64,000 nt of DNA from Schistosoma haematobium (GCF_000699445.3 NC_067196.1:37964616-38028615), one strand, 5' to 3'; counted from the stretch's first letter, positions 1-13,924 are shown. The notes: generated from the letters alone by a model not told the origin. Made by a program: numbers and translations.

Positions 1-1400
1 TGATGCTAATCGAGTACCAGATGGAAGTATTTTAGAGATACTTGCAAATCATGCTCATCTTTTACCTGATTGGTTGATTTTAATAATTACATGTAGACGT
101 AAATATCGATCAATTGTTAAACACATGTTTCCTGGAATTAAAACGATTGCCATAGATGATCTACGTAAACCAATGATTGCTCAAGATGTACAAAATTATA
201 TGATGAACAGATTTATTGATGAATCTATTCTATGTCCAAATGAAGTGAGAGCAGATATTATGCATTTACTTCGAATTAAAAGTAGTGCATGTATGCTTTA
301 TCTGGAAACTGTACTAGATTGGATTCGAGATGAAAAAATTACTCTTCAGGATATAGCTTCCATTCCAGGCACCCTAAATGGTTTATTTCTTTGGATATGT
401 CAAAGTATATTTCCTGTAAATACGAATGAATGTCGAAATAAATCATCGTTTTCAACAATTAAACCGTTATTAAATATTATTTTAGCATCTTGTGAACCAT
501 TATCTATTAATTCACTGTACTCCATTTTAATTGTTTCGAATCCTAATTTAAAAAAAATTATTTATTACCATCAAATTGAACAACTGAAACCAATATTATC
601 CCTGTGTTGTGGATTATCACCTAAACATATAACAGATAAAGAAAATGATACTTTAATTTTCCAAAATTCAGCAGTTGTACAGTTTTTTCATGAAGTATTT
701 GCTGAATGGTTAATTGATGTGAAACATTGTACTTCCAACTATTTATGCAATATGATGGATGGTCAAATGTTGATTGAAAAAGCAATGAGTATCAATAAAT
801 TTAATTTTATAGATGACAATATTCAATTTGATGCGTCGTTTTTTGACTCATTTATTAATAATAATGAAACTGCTAAGAATCAGTTAATGTCTTTAGAAGA
901 ATATCTACTTGCATGTAAATCAAATAATAATGAAAATAGTAATAACAGTAGCAATTTTGACGCTTGTAAAACAAATTTTCTGATGAAAAGAAGTAAATCA
1001 GTTGATAAGTCAAATTTAAATTTGAATTACATGACGAATATACTAGATTGTGCAACAGTGTCATCTGATTGTCATCCACTCATAGATGGCAAACATCAGA
1101 ATCACTTGATTACTGTTGGTAATAATAATCATGACAGTGAGACGACGAGATATGATTATTCAGTTTATTCCCAAAAGCAACAACAAGCTGATGATGAACT
1201 GTATAATTTAACTGTATCAATGGAATATAAAAAGGTTCCAGGTGATAAACCATCAACGATTTGTAATGAATTAATATCATCGATTAGATTAGGCCAGTAT
1301 GAAAGTGTTAAGTCATTACTTGAGTCAGAAGTTAATCCTAATACAATAGATCAAGATGGTTGGTCAGCTTTAAGAACGGCAGCATGGGGAGGATATTCAG
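1..1400 (+). CDS. ANKRD50: ANKRD50-like exon (partial at 5'): NTPase region, linker and first ankyrin repeats
   Basis: The frame is open from position 2 to the exon end. The start codon and the Walker A motif must lie upstream of the window. The segment PDWLILIITCR (about 71-105) fits the strand and sensor-1 region of a STAND/NACHT-like NTPase; the following helical part, with a PLLNIILASCEPLS-type stretch near 470-510, resembles the winged-helix region after the NTPase. A polar, Asn/Ser-rich linker covers about 880-1240. The first ankyrin units start near 1260, with DGWSALRTAAWGGYS at the exon end. The exon stops at 1400 after one base of a codon (phase 1), and the donor is CAG|GCAAGT, a GC-type donor. 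Reading on into the intron would break the ankyrin repeat and reach a stop at 1453. The exon 2 acceptor at 11398 restores the exact 33-residue repeat register. Confidence 0.9.
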
Positions 1401-2487
1401 GCAAGTTAATTTTTGTACTTACAGACAAATACAAGGTTAATGTCCATTTTTAGTCAGAGTCTTCATATTGAAATAGCTTAGTGATGCAAAAACGTTGATT
1501 TGGAGATATAACATACATTAAAATAATAATCTTCGACTATTTAAGTTTAAATGGCTTGATTTTTGGACTAATATTAATTATAAAAGCAACGAATATAGGA
1601 ATGGTTTTAACTTAGCTCTTGTGGTTTGATACAAATTTGACTAATGTGTATATTGAAGTCAACTGGAACCATGGTCATACGAAAATTCAAGGCCTCCTTG
1701 TATATTCAAAAACAGTTTTTACTCATTCTGAACCAACCCTGAATATAACGTTATATTATCTAACATGGTGGGTTTCCTATTATTTTCTCTATTATCTTCC
1801 TTTCTTCTTATCTTCTGTTTGCCTAGTTGACCCTTTATTTTTCACATATAAATATTGTTAACTGGCATATCTGTGATTAGATTTTTCAAATTGTATTGTA
1901 ATAATGTACCACATAGTGCTCATGATCTTCTACTTAATACACTATCCAAATTTATAAAAGGGACTAACTGTTATAAATTATACACTTTCTTAAATTCTAA
2001 ATATTTAAATGTATAATAATCCTAGTTGATTGTTTGTTACAAGGCATCTACTACCTTAATTTTTAAAAACTTACTCCATTAGTTTCTAGAAACAGTAGTT
2101 TCTAGTTGTTCTATGTTCATTTTATTCGATATGCATATTCAAGTCATATCATTTATTATTCTTTGAACAGATGTGTTAGTGTGTATTAGTTAATTAATTC
2201 ATTTTGCATGAATGTCTGTACGTTTAATTTATCTGTAAATGGAAATGAAATAACAGTTCTGGTCGTTATTCATTCGGATCATTTGTATAACATAACATTT
2301 ATATAATCGTTACTATTATTATTAGTTAAACCATTTGATATATTGGTGTTCTACAATAAAATAAGCGATGATCTTTATTATTCACTCTTTCTATATTTGT
2401 AAATTCCTGCTATTCCCAGTGGAAATTATAAAGACATTTATATTTTCAGTAGAGGGTTTTGTGGAGATTTTGGTAATTTAAATTGTT

Positions 2488-2828
2488 GAGATCACGAGTC
2501 AATTGAAGCTAGACCACCATGGAAAACCTGGAAGCAGTGGACTGCCGTTTTGTCTTATCGTGGGACTCCTCATCAATGCGCATTCACGATCCAGCCACGC
2601 GGGATCTGAACCCAGTACCTACTGGTTAGACATTAACACCGTTGGATGCCGGCTCAGTGGTCTAGTGGTTAAGTGCTCGCGCGCGAGACCAGTAGGTCCT
2701 GGGTTCAAATCCCGCGAGGTGGGCTCGTGGGTGCGTGCTGCTGAGGAGTCCCACCATAGGACGAGACGGCCGTCCAGTGCCTCTATGTTTTCCATGGTGG
2801 TCTAGCTCCAACTGACTCATGATCTCAA
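2488..2828. mobile_element. Fold-back tRNA-derived SINE with two opposed hammerhead regions
   Basis: The right half (about 2640-2828) is a plus-strand SINE: a tRNA-like A box (TCTAGTGGTTAAG) at 2660-2673, B box GGGTTCAAATCCC at 2701-2713, a hammerhead-like segment at 2733-2781, and a tail ending in CATGATCTCAAC. The left half (2488-2625) is the reverse complement of the B-box-to-tail part, so the two halves could pair into a long hairpin. In the plus-strand hammerhead the GAAA core segment reads GAGA, which should abolish cleavage. Confidence 0.8.
2649..2725 (+). other. tRNA-like head of SINE (internal pol III promoter)
   Basis: Cloverleaf-like segment with recognisable A box and B box as in tRNA genes, followed directly by SINE body rather than a T-run terminator. 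It is treated as a SINE head and not as a functional tRNA gene, because similar copies with the same downstream body recur in the window. Confidence 0.65.
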
Positions 2829-3184
2829 CATTTACATTTGTTGAAACTTTTAGTTAGTATCAAATTGAAAGGGAATCTTAAATATTTTGAATTAAGTGGA
2901 TTAATTTTTCAAGGTAGAAATTTTTTTTCGAACGACGATTACGCTATTGATAAACACTAATTACCTACTCCATTCAAGTCATATTTATTTTTAATGATAT
3001 AATTTTGCACCAGATAAATTTGAAATTAATACAGCAAAAGTTTTTAACTTAAAACAAAGTCAATATGACGTTATTCTCTGACTAAGTAACTCCACTGAAA
3101 CGTTTCTAATACGAATATAGCAAAAAGAACACTGTGACCAAACAAAATACATTGAAGCAAGATTTTCCTATGAGCTTAAGAAGC

Positions 3185-3250
3185 ATGTTGAACGAACGGT
3201 CGTTCAGTGCTTCTAGGTTCTCATTGATGATCTAGCTAAGATCAAATTGT
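3185..3250 (+). repeat. SINE fragment (hammerhead 3' side and tail)
   Basis: GAACGGTCGTTCAGTGCTTC at about 3195-3214, then a TCTAGCT tail piece, resembles the 3' half of the tRNA/hammerhead SINE family; the tRNA head is missing. Confidence 0.45.
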
Positions 3251-3835
3251 GAATTCAACTGATATCATAATGATTTATTGAAACCGTAGTATTTACATTT
3301 GAAGTCCCAGCATAACGAATTAAAACAAATGAGAAACATGTGTATTGCTAAAAAAATTCAAAATGCAGAAGTTAACTGAAAGATTTATCAACTTCTTATT
3401 GCGTTCTTACATAATATTACAGTCTTAGATTCGGTAAGTGATTCGTAGAATTTCATTTGTTTTATTTACTCCAAGTTTATATGTAATAGGTCAGTGAGTG
3501 AAGTCATACTATTGTCTCTGGTACTTTGAGCAAAATATTTATTCACTGGCCACTCAGTGAAAGAGGAAACAGCTAATTTTGAAAAATAGAATAAATAAAT
3601 AAATTTTACCAACACTGTAACTATATTTCAAATCAAATGGTTGTGTAAAAGACCAATCGTAATCATAATTTTGTTATGTATAATTATTAAGTATTATTTG
3701 CTAGTTGATAAAAAATAAAGTATTTGTGTTTCCAAAATAATTCATCAAATTAAGTTGATTTAATTTGAAATTATTGTTGAAATGATGTTGTAAGTAATAA
3801 AAGTAGTTTAAAGTTTTCTCCAACGTTGATTACTT

Positions 3836-3852
3836 CTCTCTCTCCCTCCCTC

Positions 3853-3938
<86 letters not shown>
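3836..3938. repeat. Compound (TC)n-(TA)n microsatellite
   Basis: A pyrimidine-rich CT run from 3836 passes directly into about 27 TA units ending at 3938. Confidence 0.95.
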
Positions 3939-3940
<2 letters not shown>

Positions 3941-6900
3941 ATCAAATATGGCTATTACATTTTATTTACGTCTGTAGAGACGAATAAGTTTATCCCAAGT
4001 CAGTAAGTAGTAAGGCTAATGATAAGAGCGGACAACAGGAGAAATGGTAGGTTGGATTGAAATTTATGTCATCTGTATTTTTCCAATGGGATTACTTAAG
4101 TAGTATTTTGTTGATTTACACCAGGTATAATAAATATTCTCTCTCGCTTTATGATATATATATATATAAATGCACATCACATGTGTGTAAAATGTTGATA
4201 GAAATATCGACCAATATAAAGATTTGCCTGTTTAGAATCACCAATATGTGAAGGACTTGTTACTTTCGTTGTTACTTATTTTTCTAAAATACACTTTTGG
4301 ACCAGGAAACCTGTGTGTTTATCAAGATGAAGTAAGAAGAAGATAGGGATACAGTTTTTTTTTAATTGTTAAATGCCAATTCTTTATTTTAAAGTATGAT
4401 ATAGTAAGAACTTTTGGACCGTTTGAACCCACGCACATTCGTGTGTTTGTTTATCTCTGTAGATGCATTAGTATTCATAAATATGCACTAACATGTTCTA
4501 AACAGGATTCAAAATAATTTAGCAGTAGTTATGATGTAATAAATTATGTGTTTATAGTCATTTTTTGATTGTAAGCAATCAAATAAAAATCACTGCACAC
4601 CAGTATTTATTAGTAAGGAAAGATATTTTTATTCGCTCATTTAAATTATGTCATGTGTAATGAGTTCAGAAAGAGAAAATAGTGTCTCGGTATGATTTAT
4701 GAAGGGTATTTCTATATCAAGATAGTTTTTGATTTTGGATTGACAATAGCTGAGGAACCGTGAAATACTTAAGTGTAACGGGCTGTTTTGAGACCGCTGA
4801 ATTATGTGCGACTCTCAACTCAACTAATACATGTGTTCCTTTTTATATACAAACCAACCATTGTGTGAATAACGATCCTTTGACTGTTTATCCTGAAAAA
4901 AACACTACTTTTCAGAGTATCAACAAAATGAAGAAAAGTATGAGGTTTAGTTTATTGTTTACGAGCCTCTTTTTTCGTTGAGGTCATTATTTAAATCAAA
5001 TTTTCGAAGCTGTTGTCTTATTTTAAAATATACTCCGTTTAAGAAATTTCGGAAATAATATCGAATTAGAGTTATGCATAGGAATAACCGTTAATTTTGA
5101 CTATTTGAACAAGTCACCTTATTCATGCAACTGTTATCATTTCAGTATTCCTATCATTATCATTTGAACTTGAGATGTTTAGTGAATACAACTATCAGTC
5201 ATTATGTAGTGCATCCATGAATTGAACTTAGATGCCTTATACATAATTTTTAAATATCTGAAATTTTAAGCACACTGGGCCTTGGATACTTTACCAATTT
5301 TTTTTTGAATATCTTTATGAATCAAACTGTTAAATGAATATATTTATTTTTTATACTCCGTAAATCGTTGTAAATTGTTTAGATGAATTATCGCATTAAA
5401 TAAATCTGTGCTTTACTAATGAATGAAGACATCTTTTTAAAAATTATTACTGTTGTCGTTGCTAAATTTACCATTCTGTGTTATAAATACTCATATAATC
5501 ATCCTTTTGATGATAATGAATTAAGATGTTGTAACCGCAAAGTTTCAATAAAAAAGTATATGTTAAATGTGTACTTTACAATAGACCTAATTAAAAAACT
5601 TATATAAACGGAATTGCGATTGTATATCATGTTTTACAAGTCTGTACTGAAATAAATCAAACAATCTGATATCACTGAAGAACAATTAAAACAATTCAGA
5701 GAAGAGAAATTTCTTCTAGACGATTCTATTTACTTAAACTGTACAATCTTATTCATATTTAACTTATTTACTAAACTTAGTAGTCTGTAGTAAAATAAAA
5801 TGATGCTGAATAGTCAATTATTGATGTGGTATCATGTTGTAAACTGGTTATAAAAATTAGATATTGATAGAAAGTTGTGTGATAACCCAAAAAATAATGA
5901 AATGTTGGAGTGAAGATAGTTGTTCATTTGAATGATATTAAGAATGGAATAATTAATGAGGGCTAATTAATAGTTACAAAATAGAAAAATAGAAAATAGA
6001 TAATGAAAATGAGTTATATAAGATAGAATGGAAGGTTAAGAACATGGTAGTAGGAGGGATCGGATATACTTTATCTGTACACAAAGGTTGGAATTGACTT
6101 GGTGAATGGCTATAGTCTCTGCGGCGCGTAAGTTTTTTATTTGTATTCCTTCGGAACGGATTATTGTGACTGTATAAATGATTTTTGAGGAAAGATTCTG
6201 GTGGTAGAGTTACCAGAATTAACTAGATTTGACAGAATTGAGCTTTTGACGAACTTTTTTAGTTTTTCAGATGACTAGTTAGGGTAATACTTGGACAAGC
6301 GCTTTAAAAGCGCTCGTTTTGTGCGGCCATTATAATCCTCTCTATATGAGCAATTAAGCTGATAGGCTAATACTGATTTGGCCGAAGGCGGGAATTCGTC
6401 TTTCACATAAGTACAAACCATGGGTCAACTACAGACGACAAAACAAAATTAAGCCAAATAGAATGTTTCTCACAGAAATCTCAAAAGCTTATCTTTAGAA
6501 TTTCTACCACAGTATCTCTTTTATACTGAATTTTTATTAAAGTCTTCTTTGATGCTATAGGGACTCTTTCGCGTTGCTGTTTAGGCTTCAAATTGTTTGA
6601 AAATAATCTAGGTGGATATCAATGTCGATTGTTTCATTGGGACATTTCTGTCTAGTCCTAGTGCAGAGAAAAGGGATCAGGTTTCTCTTTTACTTCACTG
6701 GGATCTAACCTTGGAAATTCGTGGTTTGGCATTTCCAGGTTGACTCTACATATGTTGTTCTTTGTGAAGATCTATCAGGTTTTCTGACAACTAAGCATTT
6801 CAGAGTTGGAAATCGTAACTTAGATTCCATCGTGAACTACTATTTGGTGGCAACTATTGAACTTACCAAGGGTGTCATTGAAATTGATATTTTCATCACA

Positions 6901-7322
6901 AATAATGGAAGCAACATTTTATATTAGGTGAGAAACAAAAAAACAGAGCACGTTTGACAACTGCTATATCGTGAGGTAGCAAAATTTAAATCAATAAATT
7001 TCAATTTATTACTGCGTTAATACTATGGTCAGCTTGAAATCTTATAGTTTTAGGTTTGACAACGTGTGATTATAAACTGCTGGTTAGTAGCCATACATAA
7101 CAGAGCAGATTGTTTGGTGAGACCCTATTTATAATGGCTTTTGAGTTGAAATCAGCTCATGTGAAAAACGAATTTAAATAATACCCAGTCTTTATAAAAC
7201 TAGTTGCATAATTGATAAAACATATTAGTTTCAATAATAATGATTATTTAGATCGTTTTGAACTTGTTTGCTTAACTGATGAATATCAGATAAAAATGAA
7301 TATCATCTGTAATTCATTAAGA

Positions 7323-7355
7323 AAGAACAGACCATCCCTGGGATGGTCTGTTCTT
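7323..7355. repeat. 33-bp perfect palindrome
   Basis: Two 16-base arms (7323-7338 and 7340-7355) are exact reverse complements around one central base. Local G+C is higher than the surrounding intron. No T-run or gene boundary nearby suggests a function. Confidence 0.8.
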
Positions 7356-10300
7356 CACTTAGTAAAAAGTAGGTTAATTTAACCACGGTGCAGGAATGAA
7401 GTGAAAAATCTCAAATTTAATGCATTTTTAATTAAAGACTGTATCAATTTTCGCTTTAATCATTTAATTATGGTTATTCATATTGTTTATCAAGTCAATA
7501 TTGGTTATTCAGTCGTCTGTTGATTATTTGATTCTATCTAATGAAATCAAGATAATGTAATATTAATTATATAATCAAAATCTTTAGTATGAAATTACTG
7601 AATTATCCAGTACACGAACACTTGCAACTTTACTAGTACTTTTTATACTGTCATTTTTTGTTATTATGTTTACTCCTTACTATGCTAAATAGTTCTTATA
7701 TATTATTTGCTAATCGGAATGAAATTTCAATAATGCTGATTTAGCAAAAATAATACAATAATTAATAATATCCAGGTTTATAACTTTACTTTGTTTTTGA
7801 AATTCACTACTAATTTTTTGGAAACAGTGAAAGTTTTACTTTTTGTGATCTATTCACCCATTCTGTACTTTTTCTGTGGATATGATGTTTGTGAATGCAC
7901 GCTGTGTATTGACATTAATCTAACTTCTACTATCCTTCATTTAAGCTTATATAACGAATAATAAGCTTGCATTATTGACAATTTTTCTATTTGTAAACAT
8001 TTTTAAAAATTATTTCACAGACTATTACAATTGGTTAATCAATAAGTAGTGGCTATTGTCGTGTTTGTCTGGTCACTTTAGTGCTAATCAGTATTGTTCT
8101 AAGTGACGCGAAATGACATTCACTAAATCAAGATGTTAGGTAGTCTGAGGCTTTCAAATGGAAATCCTGGACACAGGGTTTATGTGACTTGACCAATAGA
8201 GCTCGATCAACACTAAAAGGGCTAGATAAACATGACATTATTTTCTATTCAGTAACCATTCGATTGTAAACATCAGTCACATAGGAGATCATTTACTTCC
8301 AGAGTGTTACAGACCATAAAGTCGGGTGACATGGGATCGAATCCATCATGTTTATGAGTATATCCGTATATCTTGTTGACGAGCGCCGAAATACAACAAA
8401 CCTAGGTTCAAAATATCCTGTCGACTACCTTTATCCATTTAGCATCACAAACTTCTGACACATCCGTGAAATACTGAATAAAATGATCATTGTTATCATT
8501 ATTAAGGATCTAAGCAGTAATCTATTTAACTTTTTATTATTTTAAACGAACACACAAATCGATAATAAAATATTTTATATCCTGAACCATTTGTTAAACA
8601 TGCCTATGGGGAATCATGCTAAAGGGAGAAATCTAAACATGTTTATAACTAAAACTGTTTGACACAGTAACTGATTTATTAAACATATGAAACTACATGT
8701 AATTATTCATTTTGTTATAGGTCACTAAATTGTTCAAATAAGTACTGGTTGATATTTTAAGCCCTAATTAATGAATAAATTAATTCTTAGTTTACTGCAT
8801 ATCTCTTGTATATAATTATTTAATTTTATGCATCACTCCTGTTTTTGTTAAACCACAGTTCATTGCTAAAAAGAATAGATGTTTTTTTTTCATTTACCCT
8901 AAAACAGTTGAACTTGTTTTAGTGTGGATAGTAATAAAATTCTTTAATGTTATAAAAAAACCATATAATTTCAGAACGTATCATGACGGTAGGACATAAA
9001 AAATTCGTTGAACAGAATGTGTTTGTATTCGAAAATAAGTCATAATAAACCTGAAATTTTTATTTTGTGTTTACGGTCTAGTGAAAATATATTGGAAATA
9101 ATGCTTGGTGGTACACACAATGCCCCTATTATAATATGATTTAGCCTTTATACTACTTATGCGGATAGGTATGAGTTGTATGTAGCAGGAGCTGTAAGCG
9201 GAAGGCTTATCGGTCGAAGACTGAAACAAAGAGAAGAGGGATGAAAACGAAGAGTGATCGGACGAACAACAGGTTTGTAAGAATGATAGGGTGTGTACAG
9301 TGCAACTAAAGGAATGATATGCAAATGATGTATTAAATGAATTATTTTTCATGTTTTACGAAGCTATTGAGTTTATTTTGTATTAAAAAATGCTTTACCG
9401 TACCTGAGGTTTTGTTCACGACGATAGGATAGATGTGATTCAAGATGAGAAAATTTCATATCTTATCTCTTTCATTATTATGCTTTCTAGTTGTATTACA
9501 CACTTACCAGCTTTTCTCTAGGTATCAGTCAATTTTACTGATAATCAGGAATATTTAAATACTGACTGGTATTTCTATGAAACATCAGGACATATTTATT
9601 AGCTAGTTGTCTCGAACTCAAAATTTATAAACAGTGCCGTCCTCCGGAAACAAAACTCTTGTCTGGGGTCCGTAATGCTTTTTTGATTTTCTTCAGTCTA
9701 TGTCAGTTCAAAATAAAAACTTATCCTTGAACTTCAGAAAAAGCTGCTTTATGCACTTTATTAAAATGGTAATAGCAATTTATTTCGTGGTTATGATATT
9801 ACTTGCGATAAATTGAAGATAATAGTAATAAATTGAAAGTATTACCTAGCAGTATGCAACAGCTTATTGGTGGTCAGATGAAACAGACATTATGACTTCA
9901 TTTCACCTGAGAAGTCAGAGATGAATAACACTTTTTTTTGGAAATGAGAACATCTCTAAACGACTTTGAATTTTTTTGTCTATATTTACCGTAGAGAACA
10001 ATGATTGAACGTTTTTTGATGCGCTGTTACCAGTCGAAAACTTTGTAAATTTAGAAGTGAACAGCGTATTGATATTTTCTAGTTGTGGACAATGAAGAAA
10101 CATTCCAACCACCTAGTTGTGAATTTATTTATATATCTATATACATATATTTATCAAATGAAAGCTTAAATGATTGATTTTTTTCTCTGGAGCTTAATGT
10201 ATTCAAATAACATAATCAAACGTTTTGGTACCTAAGTTGTCAAGTACATGAGAAGTAGTTTGTGAAATGCTGTCTAAAACTATACACTACTGGTATTGTG

Positions 10301-11398
10301 GCGTGAAGTTTATGATTGTATTTTAGTTCGTTTTTAGGAAATTTTGATTTAAAGCAATTGATAAATAATTTGTTTATCACATGGTGAAATATGTAGATGA
10401 TTGACTGTGCTGTAACTGTAACTTATGCTATTAATTTTAATGATAAGAGGATATTTTCATAATCCTGCTCAAATTCGGTAATATTTTGTCACTTAGTAAA
10501 TGTTTTTCCAATTTTTTATTTGTTTTATTTATCTGATTCTTATCGACCCATTAACACTCTTAAAAAGTTGTCAATAATACAGAAGTCAAGTAATGTCAGA
10601 AACCCGTATGTTGATTTCTTGAAGTTTATTCACTTGAAATTTTCTTCTTGGTCACCTGGGTATATTATCAATTCTAGGAAATCAGCCGTTTATTACTTTA
10701 TGAGTTAATAATTTCATTATTACACTTAGGTACAGAGGTTATCGATTCAATGTATTATATATGCTTAGGTGTAATTTAATTGTTCGTTCATTAATCTTCA
10801 GTGATTTTGTTTCTAATGGTCATACATACTATTTATATCTGTCAGCATAAGTAGCATGTACCAAGTATGTCTATATATAAATCCAAATAAATCGCTTGTC
10901 GTCAGAGATCAAGGCAATAGTGTGATATATATTATTTATAATTTCTGCCCTTATTATAAAATCAGCTATGATGAGAATATGCACGAATATATTTAAAAAA
11001 AGTAGATCACAGGAATTCAAATGATCTTATCATATATATGCCCTTAAAATAATTGATGCATTTTACCATCTGACTCGTAAGGTTTCACCGGTATCGCTAA
11101 TATGAACATTTTGGAACAAAAATTCAGAATTTTTAAACGTTGCATAAACTGGATGAAATTTTCATAAGAACTTTCGTCTAAAGTTGATCGAATAGTTTCA
11201 CAGTATTTAGGCGCCGGGTTAATATGAGATATTAGAGAGGAAGAATGTTTAGATGAGATTTATTTTTTCAACACAATTATGCTTAATTTTATTCTTTACT
11301 TTTATTTGAGAGTTAACAAAGAAAAGAAATTATAATTCTTTTCCGAAAGCTTTTTAAAGTAGTTCCTTTAAATGATATAACCTTTTTTATATGTACAG

Positions 11399-11623
11399 AT
11401 ATTGTGAAGTTGTTAATATATTATGGAGCTGATGTAAATTTATCTGGACCAGATGGAAGAACTGCACTACGCGCTGCTGCATGGGCTGGAAATTTGGAAA
11501 CTGTCAAATGTTTACTCGATGCCGGTGCTGATGTTAATAAGTCAGATTCTGAAAAACGTACTGCTTTGATTGCTGCAGCTTATATGGGACATACAGATGT
11601 TTTAGAAGTTTTACTTAAAGCTG
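11399..11623 (+). CDS. ANKRD50: ANKRD50-like exon: ankyrin repeats
   Basis: Acceptor TGTACAG precedes 11399 and donor G|GTGAGT follows 11623; phases are 1 and 1. The exon encodes the end of one ankyrin repeat (DIVKLLIYYGADVN), a full repeat with RTALRAAAWAGN, and most of a third with RTALIAAAYMGH ending at LLKAG. These are the best conserved repeats against vertebrate ANKRD50. The reading frame continues a few codons past the donor (to 11667), but that extension is not ankyrin-like. Confidence 0.93.
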
Positions 11624-13924
11624 GTGAGTTATGTTTTATGTATGTATACTTACGTAGTCATATGTGAATGTTTTGAGTGAAATTGTTTTTTTATAAATTT
11701 AATAGTTATACTTTTAACATAGTAGCTGTAAACTTTCATCACATGAGATGGTTGGGATGTGTCACGAATGACTAACACACATTTTTTTGTTATGTAAAAC
11801 GATGGTTTTCATTTGTTTAGTGTGGAAAAAAGCTAGGGGTAACTAATTAAATAGATGGGATTAGTCCATGAAGTCACTTACTACCGAAATGAATCGTGTT
11901 GAAAAGTAGTTAGGTTCCATGTTACCATCATTAGTAATTAGAGACTTTAATTATTAGGGTTCAAAACAAATTGCTGTAGCGTGATTGCTTTCAAAATTTA
12001 TATACTTTTAATTTTATTGATATATTTAATCTAATTTATGATTATTAATGTATTAGGGAATCCGGGTTTCCGAAATATTTTACACTACCAGTTTTCTGTT
12101 ATTTGTCATCTTGTAGCTAAAGCATGTTGATGTTCGCTCATTGAAATCTCTATACTATAATAACTTCTGAAGATTATGCCATGTCAATATAAAGGGTTTG
12201 TTAATGTTTATTAAACGACGTCATTCAAGAAAGCAGTGAAATATTAGCATACGCACATGTAAAATGTCAAGTTTGTAATGCTTTTATCTATAAAACAAGC
12301 TTTGTTCATTCTATAGAGGAAACTCTTTCAAATCAAACGCTGAAATATTCAAGAAAAAAGGTTATCACTTAATTAATTACCTATTGAAATTTACATTAAT
12401 GAAATTAATATGTTTACTTTAACCTAATAAAAATGAATAAATAATCAGTAGGCATTAAGTGGAAACCATAATCATTATATTCCCCATACTTATGTATGAT
12501 TTCTAATTTTAGTTCACACCCCCATCGTGCGCATTTTAGAAATCTTATTTATTTTTTCTTGCAAATCCATGTCCTATGAATTGTTTACATAGTTTCTTTT
12601 CACTGCAATAACTACATTAATTACTTACAGTTTTATATCATTGATATATTGTTTCATACTAATTTATTCTACAATATCATACTTATCATAGAAATTAGGT
12701 TTTACTGAACATACAAATTGTTTTCAACAGTGACTTATACAATAATTCCTATTTAATTATTTACTAAATACTTGTTTAGAACTGTTACTTTTATATTCAG
12801 TTACACTTTAATATGTGTGTTCGTAATGTTGTATTTCATATTATTAATAAAATAAAAAAAAGTTCGTACAATAAACTTCCAAAGCACGTAAAAGGTTTTG
12901 TAACTTGAAATAATCTAATGATCCTACAGTTTATTAGTTAACTAATGGACTAGATATGGGTTTTTTCAACAAATGTTCAACATAATACAGATCCCGTTTA
13001 AATGCATATAGATATGAAATAGTATATTTAGATACACTAACTTGTTATAAGATTTCATTTTTTGTATGCAAGTCATTACACGAAAGCTCAAAATCACAGG
13101 AACACCACGGTATCTCAGTATAAGAGTTCATAGTCAACTGTAAGAAATAAATCTGTGACTTGAAGTTGTTAAACTGTGTATAAGTATAAATATAAACTCA
13201 ATGTTAACTTCAAAATCATATCTGTTATTGACCATGGTTTTAAAACAATGTTTCTAAACCAATACTATTATTTTAATATTAACCAATTTTCGGGCCCTTT
13301 TTGATGTACAACTGTATATGTATATAAGTTATTTCCACAATTATTATATTGCGACCGATCATAAATGTAAACTATTTGTTTCATCATACATGTAATACTT
13401 ATGACAAGAAAAATGTCGGTACTACGAAAAAACAAACAAATATTTTAAGAATTGATCTAGAAAAAAATGTGCGAACGAATTTTCCTGTAACTGAAAAAAA
13501 GCTTGTAGGGCTCAATACAAGGAAAAAGGAAGAGGGAACAGGTAACTATTTATTATACAGTAGAAGTAGATATGTTTATACTCATACTTATCAACAAACA
13601 AATCTAAGTGAATTGAAGTGAGTTGTTTTGGCTGTCTTATTATTTAACAGCATTACGTATGAGCATAACTTACTATGCCATAACATTAAACTGTAGTAAC
13701 CAACAAATGTTATTAATTGATCGAGTCACACATGATACGTAAAAGTAGGCTTTTTGTAGGGTGTCAACTTAAGAAGTTGGCCGTTTTGTAACAAATTTGT
13801 TGAAAACGAATGTCACTAAAGTCTACCTGGTATTGAAGTTTAGAAGTTAGCATATAATCAAGGGCCAAACAAATAAATGGTGAAGAAAGGAAAAGAAATA
13901 GACAATAAAATACAAGTAATTTAA

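Larger units (their letters stand above)
1401..11398 (+). other. Intron 1 of the ANKRD50-like gene (GC-AG)
   Basis: About 10 kb, beginning GCAAGT and ending TACAG. It contains the fold-back SINE at 2.5 kb, a SINE fragment at 3.19 kb, a CT/TA microsatellite at 3.84 kb, a region 5685-5750 resembling Penelope-element ends, a 33-bp palindrome at 7323 and a weak tRNA-like SINE trace near 8290-8430. The short open frames in it look random: A+T-rich, with no recognisable protein. Confidence 0.85.

Noticed and set aside
2649..2725. A tRNA gene
   Set aside because: The cloverleaf-like segment runs on into SINE body with a hammerhead relic, lacks a pol III terminator after the acceptor side, and recurs elsewhere with the same downstream sequence.
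3836..3938. CRISPR or satellite array
   Set aside because: Simple dinucleotide microsatellite; no spaced repeats anywhere in the window.
7323..7355. A microRNA hairpin
   Set aside because: The stem is only 16 bp with a one-base loop, too short and with no room for a precursor loop.
8290..8430. A further SINE with hammerhead
   Set aside because: GGATCGAATCC and GTTGACGAGC suggest one, but the rest cannot be aligned, so it is mentioned only as a trace.
9071..9352. A small Ser/Phe-rich minus-strand gene
   Set aside because: No domain, no splice or promoter context, and its 5' part overlaps a dispersed short repeat motif seen also at 10.8 and 14.8 kb.
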